The position numbers and the translations under genes are program-made. 64,000 nt of DNA from SABY01 sp964593705 (GTDB lineage: Bacteria; Bacteroidota; Bacteroidia; Bacteroidales; 4484-276), in the NCBI GenBank assembly GCA_964593705.1, contig CAZQIV010000004.1, forward strand, positions 47,644-111,643. Reading direction: 5' to 3'. Shown here piece by piece: positions 32,927 to 41,491 of the stretch. Positions within the stretch are counted from its first letter, which is position 1. Each line of letters starts with the position of its first letter. The notes beneath the pieces are model-generated. The model saw only the letters and a program-made list of their open reading frames with translations. It was not told where the DNA came from and ran no database searches.

Positions 32927-33401
32927 AATAATTTCCAACACTACCCCAATTTTATCCTTGCTTAAAATTGGAAAACTTCATTTGCTGGAAAAAATTTACG
33001 GAAAAATAATTGTACCGTTTGCGGTTTATAATGAAATTGAAAATGGAATACACAAACCATATTATCAGGACTTAAAACTAATTGACTGGATTGAAATTCT
33101 GGAAATCAATAATCCCAACTCAAAAGACTATTTCATTGATTTAGATGAAGGAGAAGCCGAAGTATTAATTCTTTCAAAAGAACAAAATGCTGATTTAGTT
33201 ATTATGGATGAAATAATGGGGCGAAGGTATGCGAAACAACTTGGCTTCAACCTGACAGGAACGATTGGAATCCTATTAAAAGCAAAGGAAGATGGATTTA
33301 TTAAATCGATAAAAGAATCGTTAACAGAACTTGTAGAAAAAGGATCTTGGTTAAATCCAAAATTAATTTCAAAAGCCTTAAAATTAGCAGAAGAAGAATA
33401 A
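32919..33401 (+). CDS. DUF3368 PIN-like toxin
   Basis: 160 residues. Begins RIISNTTPILSLLKIGKL, the usual DUF3368 start with a conserved Asn/Asp-type acidic cluster replaced by N-T-T-P; acidic residues follow in LDEGEAEVLILS (~75-86) and IMDEIMGRRYAK (~98-109), the pattern of PIN-domain ribonucleases. Overlaps the UPF0175 antitoxin by 8 bases. Probably the toxin of a type II toxin-antitoxin pair acting on RNA. Intact by inspection. Confidence 0.8.
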   Translation: MHRIISNTTPILSLLKIGKLHLLEKIYGKIIVPFAVYNEIENGIHKPYYQDLKLIDWIEILEINNPNSKDYFIDLDEGEAEVLILSKEQNADLVIMDEIMGRRYAKQLGFNLTGTIGILLKAKEDGFIKSIKESLTELVEKGSWLNPKLISKALKLAEEE

Positions 33402-33419
33402 ACATGTGGTAACAAAGTA

Positions 33420-33560
33420 TAAAAATAATAGCCAAAATAGTAGTAATCCAGATAGTTATCGGGACATGGATTGTAGCCCGCTTCCCCCGAAAACTTTCGG
33501 GGTTTCGTGTAACATGACAGAAATGATACCCTCTCCCAAAAGCTTTCGGGACGGCTACTA
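33420..33560. repeat. Hairpin-rich intergenic region before the sirtuin gene
   Basis: CCCCGAAAACTTTCGGGG (33485-33502) and CCCAAAAGCTTTCGGG (33535-33550) hairpins. No gene seen. Confidence 0.6.
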
Positions 33561-33589
33561 TTCCTATACTGACCGATAAAATCCTGCCA

Positions 33590-34345
33590 ATGACAAAACT
33601 TGAAGAAAATTTACAAAGGGCTGCGCAACTTATCAAAAATTCAAATTACCTGATAGCTTTTACCGGAGCCGGCATTTCAGCCGAAAGTGGAATACCCCCG
33701 TTCAGAGGCCCGGAAGGGCTGTGGAGTAAATACAATCCTGAAATTCTTGAGTTAAATTACTTTTACAGGAATCCTAAAGATTCATGGATTGTAATCAAAG
33801 AAATTTTTTATGATTTTTTTGGGAGCGCTAAACCAAACCCCGGACATTTGGGACTATCAAAGCTCGAAGAAATGGGATTGCTCAAATGTGTGATTACCCA
33901 AAACATCGACAACCTGCACCAGGCTGCAGGGAGCACAGTTGTTCACGAATTTCACGGGAACTCGCAGAAATTGGTTTGCACAAGTTGCAAGCAGCATTAT
34001 GGCGTGGCGGAGGTTAATCTTAAAACACTCCCACCAAAATGCAATAAATGCAGTGGCCTGTTAAAACCCGACTTCATCTTTTTTGGAGAATCCATCCCCA
34101 TGGACGCTTACCATGCCTCTGTTGCAGCAGCCGAAAAAGCTGATGTGCTACTTATCATCGGATCGACAGGAGAAGTGATGCCGGCAAATCAAATCCCATC
34201 GATAGCCAAACAAAACGGGGCAAAAGTCATCGAGATAAATCCTGAACAATCAAATTTTACAAGTTTCATCACCGACATTTATCTCAAAGGGAAAGCCGGT
34301 GAAGTTATGACCAGCCTCATGCAGCATGTAAATTCTATTAGTTAG
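33590..34345 (+). CDS. Sirtuin (NAD-dependent protein deacylase)
   Basis: 251 residues. All Sir2 signatures present: FTGAGISAESGIPPFRG (~24-40), TQNIDNLHQAAG (~103-114), catalytic His in EFHGNSQ (~123), a zinc site from two CxxC pairs (CTSC at ~131 and CNKC at ~155), and GSTGEVMPANQIP. Removes acyl groups from lysines using NAD+; a class III (CobB/SIRT5-like) or class II placement would need alignment. The stop codon directly abuts a family A repeat. Confidence 0.93.
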   Translation: MTKLEENLQRAAQLIKNSNYLIAFTGAGISAESGIPPFRGPEGLWSKYNPEILELNYFYRNPKDSWIVIKEIFYDFFGSAKPNPGHLGLSKLEEMGLLKCVITQNIDNLHQAAGSTVVHEFHGNSQKLVCTSCKQHYGVAEVNLKTLPPKCNKCSGLLKPDFIFFGESIPMDAYHASVAAAEKADVLLIIGSTGEVMPANQIPSIAKQNGAKVIEINPEQSNFTSFITDIYLKGKAGEVMTSLMQHVNSIS

Positions 34346-34642
34346 TGTGTGTCCATAAAGTCGCCCACCACCACACACCCCTCTAACTCCCCTGAAGGGG
34401 AGAACCAGCCAGCGCCTTGGCAGCGAGGGATTTCCCCTTTAGGGGACTAAGGGGTTGCGAAGGAAATTAGCGAAAACATCGACTTTATTGACCGACACTA
34501 ATTAGAGTTCGTCTTTTTAGTCAGGTTTCCCGCAGATTTCGCTGATTTGCGCTGATTTTTTTCTGCGCAAATCAGCGAAATCTGCGGGAGATTCTTTAGC
34601 CTCGGATAGAAATAGTTGACTTTATGGACACGCACTAATTAG
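34340..34642. repeat. Two family A MITE-like elements side by side
   Basis: First unit: TTAGTGTGTGTCCATAAAGTCG ... CGACTTTATTGACCGACACTAA (34342-34503), enclosing CCCCTCTAACTCCCCTGAAGGGG. Second: ATTAGAGTTCGTC ... GACTTTATGGACACGCACTAATTA (34501-34641), enclosing a perfect 24-bp hairpin (34529-34552 with 34565-34588). Confidence 0.85.
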
Positions 34643-34643
34643 G

Positions 34644-34722
34644 TTCTACTACCATTTTTGTGGATTTAAATAATGAAATCATTAATATTTTACTTTCCAC
34701 TAAATTCGCAGTCGTACTATAG
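34644..34722. repeat. Short complete family D element (~76 bp)
   Basis: Ends TTCTACTACCATTTTTGTGG and CCACTAAATTCGCAGTCGTACTA; the same two ends bracket 1290-1651, and one end recurs at 52874-52898. Looks like a minimal non-autonomous element. Confidence 0.6.
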
Positions 34723-34740
34723 ACTAAAACCTTTTAACTT

Positions 34741-36300
34741 ATGAAATCAGAAATATTTAAAACCTCTACTTTTTTGATCGCAGCATTTTTTATGCTCATC
34801 AATTTAAACTTAAATGCACAAGATAAATCCTATAAAAAAGAGCTCAGGGAATTGAAGGATTATTACACGCAGTCGATTCAGGATTGGGAAGTCCCGGGCA
34901 TGGCCATTGCCATTGTAAAAGATGGTGTACCAATATTTGCCGAAGGATTTGGTGTTAAAAACATCGACACACAAGAACCTGTTGACAGCAAAACCATGTT
35001 CCCGATTGCTTCTAACACTAAAGCATTTACCGCAGCTGCATTGGCAATTTTGGTAGATGAAGGAAAAATTTCGTGGGATGATAAGGTTGTGGATTACCTC
35101 CCATATTTTAAACTTTACGACCCTTATGTAAGTGAAAATATGACCATTCGCGACCTGCTGACCCACCGTAGCGGGCTTGAAACTTTTAGTGGAGACTTGC
35201 TCTGGTACGGAAGCAATTACAGCCGCGAGGAAATTGTAAAAAGGGCACGGTTTTTAAAACCCGTTTACGGATTCAGGGAACATTTTGGTTATTCCAACAT
35301 TATGTATGTTGCGGCAGGCGAAATTATCCCGGCGGTTACAGGTCAAAGCTGGGACGATTTTATAAAAACTCATTTCTTCGATCCGCTGCAAATGAACCGA
35401 TCAATTAGCTCAACTACTGAGCTTTCGGATTTTGAAAACATTGCCACGCCACACACCGATTTTGAAGATCATGTTATTGCCATTGATTACCTTAATTGGG
35501 ATAATGTAGCAGCGGCAGGAGCAATCATTTCGAGTGTTGAAGATGTTTCGCAATGGCTTAAGCTGCAGCTTAACCAGGGTGTTTGGGAGGGCGATACTAT
35601 ATTTTCGCCTGATCGCAGCCGTGAGATGTGGAGCCAAAATACAGTGCTGGGCATTTACGGATTTTCGGAACGTACCTGGCCTTCTACTTTTTTCAAATCC
35701 TACGGTTTGGGATGGTCGTTGTCCAATTACCTGGGTCATAAAGTTGTGGGGCACAGTGGTGGCTATGATGGCATGATATCTTACACGTGCATGGTTCCCG
35801 ACGAAAATCTCGGTTTTGTTATTCTCACCAATAAAAACTCAAGTGTTTATTATCCCCTGATGTACAAAACCCTCGATGTTTTTTTGGATGGCGGTGATGA
35901 AGATTGGAGCGAATTCATTCTTGGCTTGATGGAAACCCGAAAGGCAGCGGATGCCAAAGCTAAAGAAGAGAAGCTCAAAAACAGAATCGAAAACACGAAA
36001 CCATCGCTGGAGCTTCCGGCATACGCCGGGACTTATGGAGGTGAACTTTATGGCGATGCTACCGTTGAAATTGAAAACGATGCATTTTTTGTGCAGTTTG
36101 TTCCATCTCCCAAATTCCGTGGAAAACTAAAGCACCTCCATTTCGATACTTTCGAAATAACTTTTACTGGATTTTCTTCGCTTCCACCGGGTACATGTGC
36201 TTTTATACTTGATGCCGAAGGTAAGGTGGGTGAGATGAAAATTGATGTTCCAAATCCAGATTTTGATTTTACAGAACTGGAATTTATAAAGGAGGAATAA
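34741..36300 (+). CDS. Serine hydrolase, class C beta-lactamase / Pab87-like
   Basis: 519 residues with signal peptide (1-27, ending NAQ). The catalytic triad motifs of the penicillin-binding protein fold are visible: SNTK at 91-94, YSN at 184-186 and HSGG near 337. After residue ~400 comes a helical linker and a beta-rich C-terminal domain (~415-515) of the DUF3471 type, as in Pab87-like proteases and D-aminopeptidases. Probably a periplasmic peptidase or esterase; resistance to beta-lactams should not be assumed. Monocistronic. Confidence 0.9.
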   Translation: MKSEIFKTSTFLIAAFFMLINLNLNAQDKSYKKELRELKDYYTQSIQDWEVPGMAIAIVKDGVPIFAEGFGVKNIDTQEPVDSKTMFPIASNTKAFTAAALAILVDEGKISWDDKVVDYLPYFKLYDPYVSENMTIRDLLTHRSGLETFSGDLLWYGSNYSREEIVKRARFLKPVYGFREHFGYSNIMYVAAGEIIPAVTGQSWDDFIKTHFFDPLQMNRSISSTTELSDFENIATPHTDFEDHVIAIDYLNWDNVAAAGAIISSVEDVSQWLKLQLNQGVWEGDTIFSPDRSREMWSQNTVLGIYGFSERTWPSTFFKSYGLGWSLSNYLGHKVVGHSGGYDGMISYTCMVPDENLGFVILTNKNSSVYYPLMYKTLDVFLDGGDEDWSEFILGLMETRKAADAKAKEEKLKNRIENTKPSLELPAYAGTYGGELYGDATVEIENDAFFVQFVPSPKFRGKLKHLHFDTFEITFTGFSSLPPGTCAFILDAEGKVGEMKIDVPNPDFDFTELEFIKEE

Positions 36301-36354
36301 AAAACAAGCTGTGAGATTGAATATTTGAAAAGTTTTTGCTTTTGCACAGCCAAT

Positions 36355-36461
36355 TGCTGGAGTATCTCAGTTGGTAGTCCGCCAGTTGGCGAATCCCAAG
36401 TTGAGGGTCGTGAGTTCTCCCTTGGGGATTCCTTCGGAATATCCTCATTTACCGCTCACTG
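36355..36461 (+). pseudogene. tRNA-like remnant with hairpins in the D and T regions
   Basis: GGAGTATCTCAGTTGGTAG (36359-36377) looks like a tRNA D-arm; GGGTCGTGAGTTC (36405-36417) followed at 36453-36458 by CGCTCAC looks like a T-arm split within its loop. Between D-arm and the rest is a TCCGCCAGTTGGCGA mini-palindrome (36378-36392); inside the T-loop is a GGGGATTCCTTCGGAATATCC hairpin stretch (36424-36444). No anticodon loop or complementary acceptor stem can be found, so this is not a working tRNA. A strong terminator follows immediately. Confidence 0.5.
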
Positions 36462-36464
36462 GAA

Positions 36465-36506
36465 AACAGAGAGTTAAATTAATTTTTAACTCTCTGTTTT
36501 TTTTTT
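36465..36506 (+). terminator. Strong rho-independent terminator
   Basis: AACAGAGAGTTAAA (36465-36478) pairs with TTTAACTCTCTGTT (36485-36498) in a 14-bp stem with 6-base loop, then a run of T to 36506. Confidence 0.9.
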
Positions 36507-36592
36507 GGTGTAAACAATTAAGGTGTTGACAAGGTTAATGACCTTCATTTAAAACGACCTCAATATTACCTACAAGAAAAGTGAAATCAATA

Positions 36593-37249
36593 TTAAAATT
36601 CACGCTTCAATTGTGCCTGAATAAAATCAAGCACTTTTTGATTCGATATAATTTCAGTCAATTGCTCCCATGTAATTACTATCAATGGTACCTTAAGTGA
36701 CTCTTTATTTTGAATCAAACTTGCTAAATTCGATCCGGTTTGGTTTTGGTGACTTTGATTATTCTTCCATTTCTTTTCTGAAACTAACAGCACTTGAATA
36801 CCGCACTTTTCGGTCGTTTTTCCCAAGTCGATGATCCGTTGTTGGACTTCCTTAATATCTTTTTCATAAGTCCAGTCAGACAGATACTTTACTTCAATCG
36901 AAAGAAAATGCTCTTTGCCCCAGATAATAATGTCAGAGACTTCTCCGCGATCAGGATAATTTTTTATCACCTAAATCAAATGATAATCAAACGAAACTTT
37001 AATATCAGTAAGGGCTAATTCATGCAAGCTGTTGCTAAGCGAATCATTATCAATTCCGGGTTTACTGAAATATTGCTTACTACCAATCTTATCTTTCAGT
37101 AAATCGAAAAAAGCAAATTTTTTCTTTTCATAATCCGGCAACAGCTCGTTAAATAAATAACCTACAAAAACCTTGTAGTAAAAATTACGCTCTTTGTAGG
37201 ATTCAAAAATTTCGAGCGGTTTTTCGGAAGAAGAGTTAAGGAATATCAT
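36593..37249 (-). pseudogene. PD-(D/E)XK nuclease-like protein interrupted by an in-frame TAG
   Basis: One continuous frame from the ATG at 37249 to the stop at 36593, broken by a TAG at 36971-36973. The part after the stop contains SDIIIWGKEHFLSIEVKY, the D-x(n)-E-x-K pattern of PD-(D/E)XK nucleases, with NYPDRGEV just before it. The part before has no recognised domain. A GTG directly after the stop could restart translation, giving two polypeptides, but the core fold appears to span the break. It lies at the downstream end of the decayed restriction locus and could be its accessory effector. Family not known to me. Confidence 0.6.
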
Positions 37250-37296
37250 AGCTGATAAATTTAATCTAAAACTATTTTTAAATAATATACTTATTA

Positions 37297-37518
37297 CTAT
37301 CCCACCATCGGCCATTCTTTATACTGCCCTTCGGCTTGTTCCATAATTTCGGGCAGGTGCTTGTATTTTTGATTGATAAAATGGATGAAGCGATCTTTCA
37401 GTACCACTTTTTTCAAATCACGGTTAATGTCCCCACCATGAAGGTAGGTGTAGCCCAGTTCTTCCAGCCATTCGATGGCTGCCAGTTCGATGTCCGATTC
37501 TGCCAGTTTATTCTTCAC
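37297..37518 (-). pseudogene. Type I restriction subunit HsdR, N-terminal remnant
   Basis: 73 residues: LAESDIELAAIEWLEELGY is the typical HsdR start, followed by YLHGGDI and then VVLKDRFIHFINQ, which in full HsdR is preceded by an intervening stretch that is missing here. A complete HsdR is about 1000 residues with nuclease and helicase domains, none of which remain. It starts two bases after the DUF4276 stop codon, which shows that DUF4276 and the ATPase were inserted or carried between hsdS and hsdR. Confidence 0.8.
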
Positions 37519-37520
37519 AG

Positions 37521-38144
37521 CTAATCACTAAATTCGTGGATGCAATAACTCAATCCTTCCCAAAAAATCTGAAAACTTTTGGACCTGTTATTAAGTGGCT
37601 CCATAAATTTTGAGATTTCATTTGCACATTCAGTTTTTCGTAACCCAGACTTAAAATAACCTCCAGCTTTTAATACCCTTTCCAAAGCTTCCCAGGTTCC
37701 ACCTCCGATCGAATCAGGATCTCTGTAATTGGCCTTTTTTTCAAAATTAGGTGATACTCTTGGAAATGCCGCACGAACTGCATCTGCATCGCCGAAAAAC
37801 CAAGCTTCAAGTTCTTCAATAGCTATGCGTGTTAGCACCGAAAATCGATCACCCCCTGGAACACTGGTTTTGCTTCTCAAATTTGCTTCGGATGCCATGT
37901 TCTCCAATTTAGACTTCAGCTCATTACAATCCTCATTGTCTCTATCAACGAGAATGAGAATAATATATTCATCGGTAATCCATCTTGAGTATCCCCTTAA
38001 TTCATTGGGAAGTTTTTTAAGCATATCTGTTTTCCCCTGAAAAGTAATAATACGGTAAGTGTGTTTTCCGGTTATTAACTTTGGTAAAATATTATGCAAA
38101 ACTTTTTCCGCAGAAAGCTCCTCAGTTAAAATTTCGAAATGCAT
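37521..38144 (-). CDS. DUF4276-family protein, putative TOPRIM-like effector of an ATPase pair
   Basis: 207 residues. The N-terminus reads FEILTEELSAE with Glu8, comparable to the conserved Glu of TOPRIM-type nuclease folds, and strand IILILVDRDNED holds Asp67-x-Asp69. IEELEAWFFGDADA (~109-122) is a hallmark of DUF4276. This layout (Glu, then D-x-D) suggests a metal-dependent nuclease, like RloB or the AriB partner of PARIS, though I cannot confirm the fold. Starts two bases after the ATPase stop, so the two are translationally linked. Complete and undamaged, unlike its neighbours. Confidence 0.8.
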   Translation of the reverse strand: MHFEILTEELSAEKVLHNILPKLITGKHTYRIITFQGKTDMLKKLPNELRGYSRWITDEYIILILVDRDNEDCNELKSKLENMASEANLRSKTSVPGGDRFSVLTRIAIEELEAWFFGDADAVRAAFPRVSPNFEKKANYRDPDSIGGGTWEALERVLKAGGYFKSGLRKTECANEISKFMEPLNNRSKSFQIFWEGLSYCIHEFSD

Positions 38145-38146
38145 AA

Positions 38147-39394
38147 TTATTTTTTTAGGGGTTTGAATTTATAGCTACCAGCATTTACCAATGGGTCTCC
38201 AACATCAAAATGTCCTTCTACCCATAAATTACCTAACAAAGCACCTTCTTCAACGAATTCCTTTATACCCTGCATATCAACTGCACATTTTGCCTGGGTA
38301 TAGCCCTTATCATCTCTGAATAAAACCCACAGTTCTTTTGGCTTTAAGCCGTTAACAAAAAATGGGCTGTGCGTTGTTACCATTAATTGTGAGGATTCAG
38401 AAGCAGCCCGGCACTCTTCAGCAAGATCGGGCAATAACCTTGGGTGTAGTTGATTCTCCGGTTCCTCAATACCTATGAGTTGAGGTGGCTCTGGATCATA
38501 CAAAACTGTAAGATATGCAAGCATTTTAAGGGTTCCGTCAGAAGTAAATTTCGACAGGATTGGTTTTTCAAATGGGGCATCTTTTATTTGAAGCAATAGC
38601 CGGCCATCCTGCATGATATCGGCTTCAACCTTTTCAAGTCGAGGAACTCTTTCGGCTAATTTCGACAATATCTCATTTAGCTGAACAGGATGCTGTTCTT
38701 TTAAATATTGAATAACATTTGGCAAGTTGTCTCCCGTTGCTGAAAGTCTTTCCTGTGGCCCGGCTTCAGGCACACCCCGTGTATGATCTGCAGTTAGGTA
38801 GGAGAGATACCATCCTGTAATAAATCTTCTTAATGCTATTACACGTGGGTTTTTGGCAAGTTGACCAAGTGTATTTACCGCCAACATTTCAGGGCTGTCC
38901 AGTGATTCTTCCATCTTTTCGTCTGAAATATCCGGAGCTTCGCCCGTGATTACTTTTCCTTTACCTTTTTCAAATTCCAAAAAAGCAAAAGGATGTCCAA
39001 CGCTACTTCGTTTCCATGAGAGCTTTTCGCTTACAACATAAGGCCCTTTTTGGCCTTCATCAATTTTTAGTGCGTAGGTAATAATTGGCGTTTTTTTCTT
39101 TTCACGGTATTTAATTTCAAACTCGATGGGGCCTGAACAATCTTTTGTACGAAGCTCTTTGAACCGCCCTCTCCTGTCCCAGGCTTTTCTTAGCCCGATG
39201 GAAAAACATTCGCTTAAAAAAGCAAATACATCAAAAACCGTGGATTTACCACTTCCGTTGGGGCCGAGGAAAACTGTTAATGGTGTTATATTTTTTAGTT
39301 CAAGGTTTTGTAAGGCCCTGTAATTCTTTACCCTCAGGTACTCAATCCTTGGAACTTCCCTGGATTGTATTTTTGACTTTTTCATGTTTTTCAT
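38147..39394 (-). CDS. AAA15/21-type SMC-like ATPase, partner of DUF4276
   Basis: 415 residues. Walker A GPNGSGKST at 44-52; Walker B-like IGIEEPENQLHP at ~307-318 with the paired glutamates; H-loop THSPFF at 341-346. Residues 53-300 are the insertion typical of overcoming-lysogenization (OLD)/RloA-type ATPases, without a long coiled coil. The C-terminus lacks a TOPRIM domain, which here is presumably supplied in trans by the DUF4276 protein. RloA-RloB style pairs were first noted inside type I restriction loci, as here, and related ATPase-nuclease pairs (PARIS, OLD/Gabija) defend against phages. Probably phage defence, by inference. Confidence 0.85.
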   Translation of the reverse strand: MKNMKKSKIQSREVPRIEYLRVKNYRALQNLELKNITPLTVFLGPNGSGKSTVFDVFAFLSECFSIGLRKAWDRRGRFKELRTKDCSGPIEFEIKYREKKKTPIITYALKIDEGQKGPYVVSEKLSWKRSSVGHPFAFLEFEKGKGKVITGEAPDISDEKMEESLDSPEMLAVNTLGQLAKNPRVIALRRFITGWYLSYLTADHTRGVPEAGPQERLSATGDNLPNVIQYLKEQHPVQLNEILSKLAERVPRLEKVEADIMQDGRLLLQIKDAPFEKPILSKFTSDGTLKMLAYLTVLYDPEPPQLIGIEEPENQLHPRLLPDLAEECRAASESSQLMVTTHSPFFVNGLKPKELWVLFRDDKGYTQAKCAVDMQGIKEFVEEGALLGNLWVEGHFDVGDPLVNAGSYKFKPLKK

Positions 39395-39416
39395 TTTAAA
39401 AAGTTACGCGATTCAA

Positions 39417-39554
39417 CTACAAAGATATTGAACTTACTCCAACCTCCCCGCTAATCAGTTTCGGAAAAAGGTAATCGCGGGTTTGGGTTAAGGTTTGGTT
39501 TTCTTTATGATTGCTTCTGATTTGTTTGAAGTATGGCTCAACATTGAAGCCCGG
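39417..39554 (-). pseudogene. Type I specificity subunit HsdS, C-terminal remnant
   Basis: Translating the minus strand gives PGFNVEPYFKQIRS, then KENQTLTQTRDYLFPKLISG and a stop at 39417-39419. The NxxLTQxRDxLxPKLxSG string is the standard end of HsdS proteins. Upstream the frame runs into an inserted repeat. Too short for an intact gene; only the tail survives. Confidence 0.8.
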
Positions 39555-39642
39555 AAAAAATAATTGATTGGAAATATTTTAAAATAGATTCCTCACTTCG
39601 TTCGGAATGACAGCCAGTTACGTTTATTTGGTGGGGGTTAGG

Positions 39643-39705
39643 GGCGGCAGCACAAAGTTCTTTTTCAAAATCAATATCGGTGCGTAGGGTAGATTTTGTA
39701 GCCAT
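39643..39705 (-). pseudogene. Type I methyltransferase HsdM, N-terminal remnant
   Basis: The ATG at 39705 opens MATKSTLRTDIDFEKELCAAA, matching the FEKELW-type start of HsdM. About 21 residues on, the match ends and the frame runs into a TTCCGAACGAAGTGAGGAATCT repeat (39585-39607). No methyltransferase motifs remain, so the modification function is gone together with restriction. Confidence 0.7.
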
Positions 39706-39775
39706 GAAATTCAATTTGGGTTGAGTAGGTCAAAGGCAGAAAAAGTGGGGAAATAATTCATTCATTTGTTATTTG

Positions 39776-41446
39776 TTAGCCTTTCTTCTTCAAAATCCTA
39801 ATACGATATTTTGATACCTGTTGATTTTTTAATGCAATCGGTGTAAATTTATAGAGCGTAGCATTAGAAAATATTTCAACAGAGCCTATCATTTTATATT
39901 TATCTTCTGAATATTTATTGAGGTACCACGAGAATATCTTTGAAGGTGATTTTGGTCTTCGCAACCAGGATTTATTCACATCAACAATCACTACCACATC
40001 AGGGTCTGCTTCCTCGACCTCGGCAATCATCTGCGCTTGCATCGGCAGATTGTATTCATGATCTTCCATCATTGGATACATGTAAATAAACCCTGTGGCC
40101 GAAACCCTGTCGGCATGGAAATAAACCTGGGGTTCGGAACCAAGCACCAGGATTTTATCATCTTCGTTGGTATTCCTTTTGATAAAACCACCAATTGCTT
40201 CTGATTCTACAAATGGATTAAGGCCATAGATTCGCCTTGAGATATCCTTTGATTTTTCTTTAAAAAAATATTCAGCATTATTATTTATACCTATCCCAAC
40301 AATTACCATGATAATAAGCACCGATAATGTCTGCAAGGCCATGCTATTTTTACCTTTGATTTTGAGATTAGCAATAGAACCGACCGCTATGCCTGCAAAA
40401 ATTCCTACTGCAGGCAACAAGCAAATGAAATAGTGGGGTCGAAAATATAATCCCGGAACAATGGTCAAAAATGAAAAAATCAGAAATAAAATAACAAAAA
40501 TAACAGTGAAAGTATTTTTTCGGATAGAAGCATTAAAAAACAGTAATGGAATCCCTATTGCAGCAAAAACCCACAATACGGTAAACCCATCCATAACAGA
40601 TACCAGACTATTTGATAAATATTTCATGCCCCTATAAAAAGGAACCTGGCCTCCGTAGGCAAAGGGATACTCTATGGTCCAAAACAAAAAACTATCAAAT
40701 ACTCCGGAAATATACAACATGAATAAAACTAAAATTATTGGAAACAGGCCACCTGACACAAAAATTCCAAGGTTCTTGAGGAACTGTTTGAAATTTCTCC
40801 TATTTTCGATAATACCATGAGTTATCAAAATAAGGCCTCCAAAGGCACTAAAAAATATACCGCTTTGTTTGAATACCGGTGCGAGTCCAAAAAATATCCC
40901 TGATATAAAATACAGGTACAATTTATTATTGTCGAAAGCTTTGAGCAGCAAAAGGATACCCGTAACTGCGGCAAAAGTTACAAAATGCGTAGCATGTCCG
41001 GCAAAGCCAAGAATGGTATCATTAAGGGATAAAAGTGAAAAAACCAATGCAGCAACCAATGCTCCGGAATTTCCTATTAATCTCTTAACAATAAAAAATA
41101 GGAATAAGGAAGTAACAAGGTTGATAATCAATAATCCAAAATGAATTCCTGCCACACTTTGTCCGAAAATCAACATAAAAAATGCATACATAAAATGTGT
41201 ACCCGGGAATTTCATGGTATATGCAGCTTCAAAAGGGGGGATACCGGCAAGCATCAATTGCCCAAAATAAGCATATTCGCCTTCATCCCTTTCGAGCGGA
41301 ATATTCAATAAGCGAAGTCTGATAAATGCTGTAATGAGCAATATTACACCCAACAAAATAAAAACGATGTTCCTGTAAAAAAAAGATGGGGCTTTACTTT
41401 GAACTTTGTTCGGTTTTAGCTTCTGATTGTTTTTCTTTTTCTTCAT
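39776..41446 (-). CDS. GT39/ArnT-like membrane glycosyltransferase
   Basis: 556 residues from the ATG at 41446 (an upstream in-frame TTG is part of the promoter zone). About 11-12 hydrophobic segments after a very basic N-terminus (KKKKNNQK). The first periplasmic loop has IPLERDEGEYAYFGQ, the acidic motif used by GT39/GT83 enzymes that take sugar from a polyprenyl phosphate donor. Soluble C-terminal domain (~430-556). Acceptor unknown: protein, lipid or glycan. Monocistronic with a TAnnTTTG element. Confidence 0.85.
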   Translation of the reverse strand: MKKKKNNQKLKPNKVQSKAPSFFYRNIVFILLGVILLITAFIRLRLLNIPLERDEGEYAYFGQLMLAGIPPFEAAYTMKFPGTHFMYAFFMLIFGQSVAGIHFGLLIINLVTSLFLFFIVKRLIGNSGALVAALVFSLLSLNDTILGFAGHATHFVTFAAVTGILLLLKAFDNNKLYLYFISGIFFGLAPVFKQSGIFFSAFGGLILITHGIIENRRNFKQFLKNLGIFVSGGLFPIILVLFMLYISGVFDSFLFWTIEYPFAYGGQVPFYRGMKYLSNSLVSVMDGFTVLWVFAAIGIPLLFFNASIRKNTFTVIFVILFLIFSFLTIVPGLYFRPHYFICLLPAVGIFAGIAVGSIANLKIKGKNSMALQTLSVLIIMVIVGIGINNNAEYFFKEKSKDISRRIYGLNPFVESEAIGGFIKRNTNEDDKILVLGSEPQVYFHADRVSATGFIYMYPMMEDHEYNLPMQAQMIAEVEEADPDVVVIVDVNKSWLRRPKSPSKIFSWYLNKYSEDKYKMIGSVEIFSNATLYKFTPIALKNQQVSKYRIRILKKKG

Positions 41447-41483
41447 AGCCAACTTAATAGATGCATTATTTAAGGACAATTTG

Positions 41484-41491
41484 CAAATATA
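41484..41491 (-). promoter_or_regulatory. TAnnTTTG promoter element of the GT39-like gene
   Basis: Minus-strand TATATTTG, 38 bases before the ATG at 41446. Confidence 0.5.

Noticed and set aside
36355..36461. Functional tRNA gene
   Set aside because: No anticodon stem-loop and no pairing acceptor ends can be drawn; kept only as a remnant.
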